From Ypsolopha sequella (taxonomy: Eukaryota; Arthropoda; Insecta; Lepidoptera; Ypsolophidae): 64,000 nt of DNA. A model generated the notes under the pieces. The model was not told the DNA's origin. It worked only from the letters and a program-made list of their open reading frames with translations, and searched no databases. Shown piece after piece: positions 11,952 to 22,420 of the stretch (the stretch's first letter is position 1; each line of letters opens with the position of its first letter). Location: the NCBI GenBank assembly GCA_934047225.1, contig OW203984.1:6705201-6769200 (forward strand), in the 5' to 3' direction. Made by a program: the position numbers and the translations under genes.

Positions 11952-14678
11952 CAAAAACTAGTATAAAAGAAGCCCAAACCAAACGACTTGACTTAGAAAC
12001 ATGAAATTTGAACTGTAGGTTCCTTGTATGATGTGGAAATCCGCTAAGAATGGATTTAGGAATTTCCCACGGGATTGAGAGAAACGGTCTGCACGTGAGC
12101 CGGAATTGTACTAAGTAAGCATGCCTTAGTTATTCCTTTGACTATCGTATTATGGCTAATTTTAACTTAAATATGGCAGTGGAAAAATGTGATTTTTAGC
12201 AGCGCCGATAGCTTTATTACTCGTAACGTGACTTCACAGTCCACAAAATAAATCAAAGTGATGACCCTTAGTGCAGTGGAGATCACAACAAGCTATACAC
12301 TTGCAGTACTACATAGTGAAGGATATAAGATAGGTACAAACTCCAATGTGTACAGCTTGATGCGATCTCTGTACTGTATCTGTACAAATGTCTCTCAAGA
12401 AGGCTCGCTCCAATCGCGGACGTAATTGCTGAGGTCATGTTACGTAAGAAGACGCTATTTTTGTCTTTTATAATAACAATCATAATATTCAAGAATGCGC
12501 AGGCAAATTGGTAAGTTCTCGGCCTATTTGCCTCGACTTTCGACCTAGGAAAGCATTACAGAACATCCTTTTGCGGATTTTGTAATGATCCTTTTGGTTA
12601 TGACTGTGCATGGACATGCTTATTAGGCGCAGCAAATTATGGAATAACTTTATGATCGTAAGCATCATTAGCCAGAATTGTTATTTCTTAAGACTAGTCT
12701 TGCAGTAATGCGTAGTTTACTAATTTCAAACTACTTGATACATTGGAATATCTGAAAGCCATAATCTTATGAACCTTAGTTGAATCACTAAATGCAGAAA
12801 GAGCACATCAACACATTTAAAAAAATCAGGAGGGATAAAAAACTGAATGACATACTATTTTCTCGCCGTAAACAAAAACAAAATACCCAATAACTTTTGA
12901 AAAATTGTAGCATATATATTATAAAAACTGTATCATTTTCAAAATCTGTGAATTTAAACGGGTTTTGAAAACAAAAAATGTTTTTGCCCTTTACGCAAGG
13001 AATGTATGTTTCATGATAAGCTTTTCTATTTTTGTCTAGGACTTGTAAGTAAAAGTCATTAAATATCCAATAATGAGTCCTTACAGCCCTAACTAACTAA
13101 CTTGTAGCTTGTAGCATTCCATTTCTGCAAAAAAGTGAATTTCAATAAAAATGTGCTGATGTGCCTGCAGTAGCACTTAGGCATCAATTAGTTTGCCGTA
13201 AAGCGATTACCACTGACTGACTCACTAATCATGAAATCTCCGTGACTATAAAGACAAAAATCTTGAAATATGGCAGGTAAGTTTGGTAAGAAAGGGTGTT
13301 TTGAAATTTAAATTATTGAGTGTGCAAGTTTACTTCTTCAATGCGAGCGAAGCCGCGGGCAAAAGACAAAAATGTGACATGTTTTCTTTTATGTTGACTT
13401 ATGTTATGTTGAAAAAATAAGTTAACTCAGTGAAATGCACACAAGACTCCTCTTAAGTTTGCCTCCACATTAACTATAGGTAGAAGAAGAAAGTTGAGTG
13501 CATGTTATTTTCTCCAGCGTCCTTACTTTGCCTCTTCACATATTGCCAAAAAAATTGTATTCACTTATCGATGGAGCCAGGTTTCGTCATGAGGATATAC
13601 CCAGTACGAAGAAGTGGGCAGACAATGTTCAATCAAACAAGTATGTGCGAATTTCGTAACGTAATCGTGCGTGCCCCAGGATTGTGTCACAGAGTTGAAA
13701 TGACAAACGCAGGCGTGGTCTATTGAATCTGACATTTACCCGAAGACGGCAACCTCTTGGTCCATCAAGTTTTAATTTATGGTTCTGAGAATTGAGGCTG
13801 GTACGGTGGCCCGCGGAGAAAGCTGGCCGTGAATCTCCCAAGGTTTTGCAACTGTGTGCCGCCGGTCAATATATCAATAATTACTCACACACGCGCGCTG
13901 CTGAGTAGTTTTAAAGTAATAAAATAAAATGCCTTTGAGTTTCATGTACTTGTGGTTGGCAGTGTGAAATTACCAATGACTTGCATAGTGGGTACTACCG
14001 ATTGAATGAATATTGAATTGTGTTTTTATGGGGAGTTTATCTTGTAACGTTGTGGCGTCGATATGTTTTGCATCAATGGTACAGTATGAACTCCCTACGT
14101 ATATTTTTGTTTTCGAAAAACAAAAATGTAACGTTATCGTTTAGATTTATCGATTTTATCTGTCAAATATATCGAATCGATGGTCACGTACTTGCAGTAT
14201 TGATTCGATGCCTCCGCCAAGCTTCATGTCTGCTGCTTTGCTTGCGCTTCTGGAGAAGCTCTGCGCGCTAAAATGGTTCATTTTGCCCCTTTTGGTAAAC
14301 ATAAAATATAGTACAAAACCTTTATTTGTACAAGTATAAAACCCATGTTAAGAAATATCCAAGTGAAAGCAATATCAAAACCTTCGAGTGGTTTCCAAAT
14401 TTATGAGATGTTTTATTGTTATGTTTTTCTAAAAGATTCTAACACACTTTCAGAGCTTTTAGTTATGATTAAGATGTTTTTGTTAATGAAAAATGTGTGT
14501 TCGTATACTTACTAGGTAATTTAAATCAGAATTTGGGAAATGTCTTAATATTCTATGAAATATACCATACATTAATCAAATAAATTACCAATGGAAAAAA
14601 TTTATTCCCATAAATTTTAAACTTTGCTTTTTTGGCAGAATTAATCAGGATTTAATAATTTTGGAGCCGTTTGTTTGG
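11952..14678. other. No gene confirmed; possible TATA-containing promoter at 11961
   Basis: Directly after the MITE, GTATAAAAGAAG at about 11961 is followed 30-40 bp later by ATG AAA TTT GAA CTG TAG (12001). The arrangement resembles a cuticle-gene first exon, but there is no donor in the phase needed by the exon at 16992. Other short frames here match nothing I know. Confidence 0.35.
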
Positions 14679-15234
14679 CAGGCGGATTGTAAAAAATCTG
14701 CCTTTTTGTAACTAATCAAAACTGAACATTAAATTCAACATTTGCTCTTTTATTATCCTACAAAACCTTAATATCTATGACTATGTATTGTGTATACTGT
14801 CATCGCAAAGTTTCTATTGGTATCTGTACAAAAGGAATTTTAATGTTTTAAATTACACAATTCTAATTCACATAAACTAATATAAAAGTAATGTAATGAA
14901 TTCTAATAAATAGTGTAAAAATGTAAAAAAAATATATGTATAAGTAATGTAGTGTAATGTAAAGTTGTACATATTTAAAGTTTTAAATTAATTTATTTAA
15001 ACATAATAAATGATTACATAACAAAAAAATATAATATAACTACAATTAAAACCAAATAAGAAATCCATGTTTTAAATATTAAAATTCTAATACACAGAAA
15101 CCAATGTAAACTTTGCGATTACACAATACATAGGTATATGTTTTGTAGGATAATTATAATAATAGAGCAAATTTTGCATTTAAATTTTCAGTTTTGATTA
15201 ACTATCAAAGGGCGAGATTTTTACAATCCGCCTG
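14679..15234. mobile_element. 556-bp element with long inverted ends
   Basis: Ends are CAGGCGGATTGTAAAAA and the inverse TTTTTACAATCCGCCTG. The match continues inward for about 150 bp through TCCTACAAAAC, TATGTATTGTGTA and GCAAAGTTT. The centre is A/T-rich and non-coding. Superfamily not determined. Confidence 0.7.
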
Positions 15235-15498
15235 CTAGAGGGCTCTTAACTCGCAGTAGTTGACGAAGAACCTTATAAACAAATTCGCAGAGATCAGAAT
15301 GCTCGGAACAATAGTGAGATCATAGATCACTTTCTTTACTCAGCTGAGTCAGATGAAAGTAATAGAATTTTATGATAATTAAATTAACTTAATCGAACAG
15401 AAATATTAACAAATGGATTAACAATAAATCAGGAAATGTCATTGTCAATGTCAAAAGTCATTCGGTGCCAGCTCATCCGGCTTAATTAATATAATATA

Positions 15499-16061
15499 CA
15501 GTGTGTCCCTCGTACAAGTGCACATCTGAAGGTGGGTGAAACTCGATCTAAATATATCGACAAAAACAAAGAAAATTTTCTTTTTTTGAATTTTTTTTTT
15601 AATCTTGAAAAAGTTTCTCTACCTGGGTATCTTTGTATGGGACGCGAGCGCAGTGCCTTTGGTTAACCGCTCGTAGAAAATATTGTATTTATGATGGAAC
15701 GTTGTATTTTTTTTTTCTTAGAAAAATAATGGAATAGGCAATGATAAATAGGAATAAAAGCATAGTAAAACGGGGACATTGTTTTGAAAAAATTTACTAT
15801 TACTGAAAAAAAGACGGAAAAATTAAAGAAATAATCTTTTAGGATATCATTTTTATGGTATGGTAGTTGATTATGTTTTGTTTTTGATTTGGTATGCAAC
15901 GTCTATTCTTAAGCATTATAACTATTTTATTATTATTATGGTAGGCAAAAAAAAATTTAAAACGTAAACAAAGATTATATAAAAAAAAAAAATTGTTGTC
16001 GATAAAATAAGGTCAAGTTTCACCCCTTTTCTGGATGTGCACTTGTACGAGGGACACACTG
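15499..16061. mobile_element. 563-bp non-autonomous DNA transposon, TATA flanks
   Basis: Inverted ends CAGTGTGTCCCTCGTACAAG and complement run for about 30 bp, then match discontinuously (GGTG-AAACT). Each end is flanked by TATA (15495-15498, 16062-16065), a possible 4-bp target duplication, though the site is palindromic. A lone relic of the same end (GAGGGACACACTG) occurs at about 36498-36510. No transposase is present. Confidence 0.75.
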
Positions 16062-16065
16062 TATA

Positions 16066-16991
16066 TAACACTATAAATCTTAACCTATAATCATTGGAAT
16101 ACAATGATAAAGCTTTATTAGGCATCACTGAGTGTAAAAGTGTTGGGGAACATAAATCATCTTTAAGAAATTCTTTCTTATTTTTACATTTAAGAGATGC
16201 CAATCACAGAATATTAATTTTGCTATTTTAAACTTTTGAATGACACCTACGGGTACCAAACAGCGTGGATTCTCAATTTACGTCTATGATGGGTGATTGA
16301 TGGTCAAATAGAAACAAAATATTGTTTTCTTCATGATCCGATCGTAATGCGTGTCCATAACGCACGAACAACAATAAACGTTGATTGAGTATCTCTCTAT
16401 TGTGGTACTTACACTGAGGTACCATTTCATCATGCCACGCGTGTGGCGGCGGCGCAACCTTGCAGTCACACTTAACTGTACCTTGCACTTAATACAAACA
16501 AAACAAATAAAGCTATAGATCTGTAACATAAAGCCTCCGGATTACAACAGGTAACAAAAATGCCCTTAATTATTCACATCAAGCACTGTGAGGCTAAAAA
16601 TGTATGTATTCTATGACGAATCGGTCACAATTTCGAAACGCGATCTATCGCAAAATCTAGATCTGACTCCATCAGACAGAAAAAAATAGTGAGATAATGA
16701 AAACAGTCATACATTCACAATTTCACATCTACTGTAACAAATGAGATGTACCTATGTTGTGTAATTGACCCACAAGAAAACTGCCATTGTTTCACATTAC
16801 ATGAACGTAAAGCGAATTCATAAAAAAAGCGTTATGATTATGGAAACGTAGAAGCTTTGTATTGTGGATTTCATGGTGACACGCAGGAACTAGGTGACAT
16901 AGTATTAAACAAGTTAATCTAATCTACTGAATGATGTGTGAATTATGCTGTTGAATTGTAGTAGCTAATATATTTTTCTTTTTGTTCCCAG
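16066..16991. other. Non-coding upstream or intron sequence of the Q-rich gene
   Basis: The segment ends with a pyrimidine tract and AG (TTTTTCTTTTTGTTCCCAG) that fits a 3' splice site at 16991. It is therefore most likely the 3' part of the intron preceding the exon at 16992. No exon was recognised in it. Confidence 0.5.
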
Positions 16992-18944
16992 GTGACGGCG
17001 GTAGTACTTTTGGCCTTGCTGGCTGCAGGGTCCACGCTCAACACTTCCACTGATGCCTTCAATGACGAAAAGCTAAATAGTGTTGAACCAAAACCATCCG
17101 TTAGACTCGATCCCTACATCAGGAAAGCTCTCCTTAAGGCACTAAGTGAGCTCGAAGACAACGATAACATCACCACCGATACAGCTTCTACTGAGATTTT
17201 TTCTACTACTGGCACAAATTACTATAGAAATGAAAATACAGAAACTGTACAAACAGAATCATCTAAAGAAGATATACAGATACACTCATTTGTAGTCGAT
17301 GGACAGTCTGCTTTCGCCAATTTTAGCTCCAATACTCAGGCAACAATCCCATTAGACAACAAAATATCCATACTAAGTACAACGGCAGGAAACGTCGAGA
17401 ATCAAGTTACTGCTACTTTACCAACACAAACGCCATTCAATGAAATATTCCAAACAAGGGAGTCTGGAAGTATCAATGTTCAACAAATCAGAAGCATACC
17501 AACGACGTTTAAATCCAATATTGACAACAGGATTACGAGTGAAACAAAAGAGATTACAAAACCGACTACAACAACCTCGACCACGACCACGACAACTACG
17601 ACAACGACAACGACACCCAAACCAACTCACAATAATGATGGTGAGAATATCGAAGAAGTCAGTAGAAAAGATGTCCAAGTGTTCCAAGCACCTCTAGTAG
17701 CCGCTTTTACTGTGCATCAAGACGCACAGGGCCTGCCAAAAAAAGTGGTTCCAATCTACCAGCAAACTAACGTCAGAGATGCTTCTAAGCCAGTGCCTGT
17801 ACCAAGTATTCCTTCTAAACTTCTTGCTCCACCACTACCAACCATTAGTTCTCCAACCCAATTTAATTCAAACAATGTGCAAAATAGTGCGCAGCAAGAA
17901 ATCATTGCTCAACAGTTAGCACTGCAGAAACAGCTGGAAGAAAAACAAAAGATCCTTGAAGAACAACTTCGAATTTTGCAGGAACAACAAAGACAACAAG
18001 AAGAGCTGTTGAGAAAACAGCACTTCCTTCTTCAGCACAAGGAATCTCAAAGGCAACAGCAACTATTTGATCAGCAGAGATTACAAGCTAGTCAACAACA
18101 AGTCAACAGCTTCCAATTCCAAGGTCATCTACAAAATCAGCAACATCTGCAAAACCAACAACAGTTACAAAATCAGCTTCAGTTACAAGACCAACAACAA
18201 CTGCAAAACCAACAAAACCAACAAAATCAACAACAGCTACAAAATCAACAACAAAGAAACCAGTTTCAGCAACAAAACAATATTGTGCGACAACAAAACT
18301 CTCAAGTTTCTATCACGCCCAGCGTTTCATTAGACTCTTCCCATCTTATTGGCAATCAACAGCAACTTTCAAATAATTTAAATCAACAAAAAACGCTGTC
18401 GAACACCTTTAACCAGCAAACGCATCTGCAAAACAATGTGAACAACCAGCAGCAACTGCCAAACAGGGAAGCCGTGGATTTCCTCATCACACTACGAAGC
18501 CAGCAACCTGATCAATTTCCACTCCAAGAAAACCATCTTCCTCAAGGAATAACTAGTTTCTTACACCCGGAGCAGAACTTCCAGCAACCAAACAGTTTCA
18601 ACCAGATCAGGTCATTGGATGATTCTTTCAGGGTAAAACAAGGAAACCGAGTGTTTAGGCAGGAGACTGGAGTCGGCAACTTCGGCCTAAACCCTAACTA
18701 TAACAGATTTAACACGTTTAGTCCTATCCAGTCTAACAAATTTTTTGGCTTGAACAGAAATCAGTTCTCCAATCCTGACACAGAGTTGAAACAGCTCCTG
18801 TACCAACAAGGTTTGAACGGCAGAAACCAAGAGGACCTCAATATTGTCACTAAAGTCTTGTCACTAAACCATGGGCTCCCTTTCAATAACAACGTAAACA
18901 ATAGGCTAAACTTCGATAGCCGGAGACACGTTAGGAATTTTTAA
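16992..18944 (+). CDS. Secreted Gln/Thr-rich protein, last exon (650 residues)
   Basis: This is a single long exon. Its frame opens just after a splice acceptor with GTG and has no usable ATG, so the start codon lies in an unseen upstream exon joined in phase 0. The first residues (VTAVVLLALLAAGSTLN) look like the hydrophobic core of a signal peptide, followed by a conserved-looking DPYIRKALLKALSELED. A Thr/Ser segment with a run of threonines and PKPT (around residues 195-212) suggests O-glycosylation. A Gln-rich region with coiled-coil character (about 300-480) contains repeats of the form QLQNQQ. The C-terminal 150 residues are Asn/Gln/Phe-rich and end RRHVRNF. TAA is at 18942-18944. It is probably an extracellular matrix, cuticle or silk-like protein. 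I do not recognise a named ortholog. Shadow frames in the CAA repeats are artefacts of the repeat. Confidence 0.8.
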   Translation: MTAVVLLALLAAGSTLNTSTDAFNDEKLNSVEPKPSVRLDPYIRKALLKALSELEDNDNITTDTASTEIFSTTGTNYYRNENTETVQTESSKEDIQIHSFVVDGQSAFANFSSNTQATIPLDNKISILSTTAGNVENQVTATLPTQTPFNEIFQTRESGSINVQQIRSIPTTFKSNIDNRITSETKEITKPTTTTSTTTTTTTTTTTTPKPTHNNDGENIEEVSRKDVQVFQAPLVAAFTVHQDAQGLPKKVVPIYQQTNVRDASKPVPVPSIPSKLLAPPLPTISSPTQFNSNNVQNSAQQEIIAQQLALQKQLEEKQKILEEQLRILQEQQRQQEELLRKQHFLLQHKESQRQQQLFDQQRLQASQQQVNSFQFQGHLQNQQHLQNQQQLQNQLQLQDQQQLQNQQNQQNQQQLQNQQQRNQFQQQNNIVRQQNSQVSITPSVSLDSSHLIGNQQQLSNNLNQQKTLSNTFNQQTHLQNNVNNQQQLPNREAVDFLITLRSQQPDQFPLQENHLPQGITSFLHPEQNFQQPNSFNQIRSLDDSFRVKQGNRVFRQETGVGNFGLNPNYNRFNTFSPIQSNKFFGLNRNQFSNPDTELKQLLYQQGLNGRNQEDLNIVTKVLSLNHGLPFNNNVNNRLNFDSRRHVRNF

Positions 18945-19596
18945 TTAAATAATATTAATTTTAATATTTATAAGATACCTACCGTGCACATGGTTTCTCG
19001 AAAATCTTTGGGATCTACTTCACCTGCACAGAACACAACGGTATCAGATGCACCGCACGTATTACAATGACAGTGGCGAGTTAACAGCACGTAACGGTTT
19101 TTAGTTGCTTTTGAACCCCTAATATGTTAAAAGCCAGGAAATTGTTGCAATTAATACGGGATGAATTGTAAAACTTCCGTCATAATATATGACTCATGAC
19201 TTGACATGAGTGTCATGCATGAGTCATGACATGACTCTTTGAACATGTTGTTACACATAATACAAACTAAAGTCTTGGGGCTTTTGTCTGTAGCCGCAAG
19301 TTCCGTCATTTTAAAGGTTTTTTTATAATGCAACGTCGTTAATATCGCCGTTAGACAGAAAAAAAAATCTGATTTAGATGATAAGTTAAGGTACAAAAGC
19401 CTGCCGAAACTTAGGGTTGCCATTGTGTAAAGTGGCGAATTTTACTAAAGTGGCTCTATGTCAAACTCTGGTTATATATAAAACTATAGTTTGGTCAAAA
19501 ACATCTAAACATTCAGATCTATCATTAAGACCTTATTTACACTCCAGTAATGTAATGACAGTGGCGAGTTTAGTTACCACAGAGTGTTACAGGGAT
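18945..19596. other. Q-rich gene 3' flank
   Basis: No clear AATAAA follows the stop; ATTAAA occurs immediately after it. Around 19190-19235 there is an interleaved palindrome of GACTCATGAC/GTCATGACATGAC words. ATGACAGTGGCGAGTT occurs here (about 19067) and again near 19556, so the region contains a repeat pair. Confidence 0.4.
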
Positions 19597-19643
19597 ACTC
19601 CCTGTAACTACTGTTACAGAGTGTAACAGTAGTTACAGGGAGT
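19597..19643. repeat. Perfect 21-bp hairpin
   Basis: ACTCCCTGTAACTACTGTTAC, five spacer bases (AGAGT), then the exact complement. It is bracketed by a direct repeat GAGTTTAGTT (about 19566 and 19640), as expected for a small palindromic insertion with duplicated flank. It could equally be a stable RNA hairpin. Confidence 0.85.
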
Positions 19644-21052
19644 TTAGTTGCAATTAAATCTGTCATTTAATTTCTAATCTACACAGGTTAAAGCATATTA
19701 AATTGAAAAGTAAAGTAAATTGTGTTCTGGCTGGGGTAACTTAACCCGCTACTGTACTTACCCCTGGGTAAACGCTGAGCAAAATAGTGAACTCGGTTTA
19801 ATCCGACATAATATAACACAATCTGATTTTACATCCATTGTTTCTTGTGTATGCATAATTGTGTTTTTGCCAAATAGTCGGCTTTAGCCTTTACTCGTAG
19901 ATTATACGGTTATTGTTTTCTTTAAAATAAATATGACTAATAATCCAATTTGAAATAAAAACAGTACTTATTTAATAATGCTGCAATAGAATTCTGTGAA
20001 CAACCAAAGATAGCCAAGTCCCAGAAAATACCACTTTTTGTTTGCTACCCGATTTTTTAAATGATAACATTAACATACATACGAGTACTTGCATGTTTGC
20101 TTAAAAATATTTGTTTGTTAGAATTTAAAATTATTTATTTTAATATTATACGTGAAATATAAAATTGTTTATGAACTGCCATATAAGTAGTTAATTCAAT
20201 AGATATACAATACATACTTTTTAAGATGATGGTTAAAAGTATATAACGTATGTAGATTCTTTCAGTTGTTGGCAGAAATATGTGAAACAAATATTTTCAG
20301 CCAATAACTACAGCAAGAATCGGCAGAAAAGAAAGTAATTTGCGGATCTAGGATTTAGAGATACGTACCTATTATAGAGTGGAAATCTAATAAACTAATT
20401 ATGTACTTCCTTACAAGTGTGTCATGTGTGTCCTATACCATCACATTCCATCGAAAAATGAATTTCAAGAGCAATCTTTTTTTACTTTTCTGTCCTCAAT
20501 GCTCCGATCAGCTAATGACCTGTCTCAAATTTATATTTTTCTAAGCCTACATAGAATACTATAAAATAAATTCGGGGTTATTAAAAACAAAACAAAAAAT
20601 AACCCCTTAAAAGTTTCATTTTACACTCAGTATAGTATTGACATTAAATGTTTACCTAGATTTCATAGACAATAAGCTATCCTCCTAACAAGTTATAGTA
20701 GAGTAGATAGAGTATTTAAGAATATAAATAGACAAGACTTCTACTTATTAAACCGTATTATCATTTTAGGTATCTAACTTGGACGGAAATCTAATGTGTA
20801 CTTAAGATAAATTTAACGTCAAGTCATATCTACCTATTCTTAACTTTAAGGTAAACTTAAGATTTGTAAATAAATAAACATACATTTATTAAAATCTAAT
20901 GTGTTTTTTAATTACCCCTTAATTGCTTTAGCGTATACAAAACAAAGTAAACACTTGTTGACTTGGTAGGTAAATAATCTTGTAAGGTAAGGTATAGGTA
21001 GGTATAATAACGTAATCTTCTGCTCAAAATACAAAGTCTGCCTGTCTATACA
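19644..21052. other. No gene recognised
   Basis: AT-rich sequence with several short open frames of no recognisable family. No element boundaries resolved. Confidence 0.5.
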
Positions 21053-21219
21053 AGATGAAGTTGCGGAAGCCGGAAACTGGCGATAAGAACAACTTTTACT
21101 ATGGAGCTAACCCTAGAATGGCGAAAAAATATCAACTGTTCCATAGAAAGTTACGTAGCTAAACGTTGGTCTTATGGACGAGTACTATCGCCAGTTTTCA
21201 GCTTCCACAACTTCATCTT
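21053..21219. mobile_element. MITE, GATGAAGTTG..CAACTTCATC type, copy 2
   Basis: Starts AGATGAAGTTGCGGAAGCCG and ends with the near-exact inverse (CTTCCACAACTTCATCT). It shares its TIRs with the element at 11714-11951, including CGAGTACTATCGC inside the right end. The overlapping open frame 21101-21310 is an artefact. Confidence 0.8.
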
Positions 21220-21233
21220 AACACCCTGTATAC

Positions 21234-21535
21234 CAGCGTTTCTTAACCTGTGGTCCGCGGACCCTTGGGGATCTTCGAGCATATGTATGGGGGTCCGCAG
21301 CCTAATCTAGTAATAGAAAAGGCTATTACTAGATTATAATCTCAGTAGTAATATAAACCCAAATATCACTAATTAAGCAGCACCAACCTTTTATATGAAA
21401 AAGTATATTTTTTTGTAATTTGTAGAACTAAAATAAATGGTCCGAAATTTATTGCTACTTTTTTATTAAGGGGGTCCTTAAAATTGTGCTTGATTTCCTA
21501 AGGGGTCCGTGGACAAAAAAGGTTAAGAAACGCGG
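21234..21535. mobile_element. 302-bp hAT-type MITE with perfect 8-bp TSD
   Basis: Ends are CAGCGTTTCTTAACC and GGTTAAGAAACGCGG, followed inward by inverted GGTCCGCGGAC/GTCCGTGGAC. The 8-bp target duplication CTGTATAC is perfect (21226-21233 and 21536-21543), as is typical of hAT transposons. It is non-coding. Confidence 0.85.
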
Positions 21536-22013
21536 CTGTATACTATTAGTGTCTCTGATATTCGTACGTCATGGTGACCATCAAAATGGAGTAAATTTTT
21601 CTTTAACTTATCTGAACAAGGAAACCTAAGACTGACTGGGAAGTAGCGGGTCCTTTAGCGGTTCCAAAACATGCCTTTTTAAAAGTAACTTTAGGCGGCT
21701 AGAATTTAATTTATGGTTTTTGCATAGAACATACAACAAGAAGAGCCATTCCGATTGATCAAGTCTTTGGTTATGCAGGAGAAAAACAGTTTAATTTTTT
21801 TTAATAAGCATATTAGCATTAGGATCGTAGCAGATGGAAATCTGTAGTGTCTGCCTACCCCTCTGGGAGACAGGCGTGAGTATATGCTTGTATGTATCTA
21901 TGTATAAAAGGTAAAATTTATTCAACCGCCCGAATTTCTATATATTCGATACATTTACAAAAGTTAGGCTTTCCTTACTGTACTTCGATTTCACCAGCAG
22001 GAATAACTTAGAC

Positions 22014-22262
22014 CAGCATTTCCCAAAGTGTGGGTCGCGACCCAGTGGTGAGTCGCAAGCTGGTTTCTAGTGGGTTGTAATGAAATTTAAATTCAGGCCA
22101 ACATACAATGTGAATCCGCCGGCGGACGTTTAGCCACACGGTGTAATAAAGCATGCTACTTTAAAGATCTTTATAATCTTTCACCTCTATTTTATGTCAC
22201 AAAGTCTATCTCTGTGTTTTTTTTTAAGTTGGTCTCGGTTCATTTTAGTTTGGGAACCACTG
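22014..22262. mobile_element. 249-bp hAT-type MITE
   Basis: Left end CAGCATTTCCCAAAGTGTGG, right end TTTGGGAACCACTG. Flanks ACTTAGAC and GTTTAGAC agree at six of eight positions, so the duplication is decayed. The inner sequence GGGTCGCGACCCA is typical of hAT MITEs of this end type. Confidence 0.7.
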
Positions 22263-22420
22263 GTTTAGACTGTATACCGTCACGCTATAACTAACTGTTC
22301 TGGTTAGTTGTCTTATTTTAGTGGGAATATAAATTAATTAATAATAAGATCGATTCAGGTGCGATATTCACTGTTGTAGGTACCCTTAGATAAAAATAAA
22401 AGGAGGAAGATACGGTAACC

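Noticed and set aside
11961..12015. TATA box plus ATG AAA TTT GAA CTG as first exon of the Q-rich gene
   Set aside because: The layout is attractive, but the only GT nearby (CT|GTAGGT) leaves phase 2, which produces an immediate stop when joined to the exon at 16992. A phase-0 join would need a non-GT donor. Left unassigned.
17418..18333. Alternative frames inside the Q-rich exon
   Set aside because: They arise from ACA/CAA repeat tracts read in other frames; the 650-residue frame has the splice acceptor and signal-peptide core.
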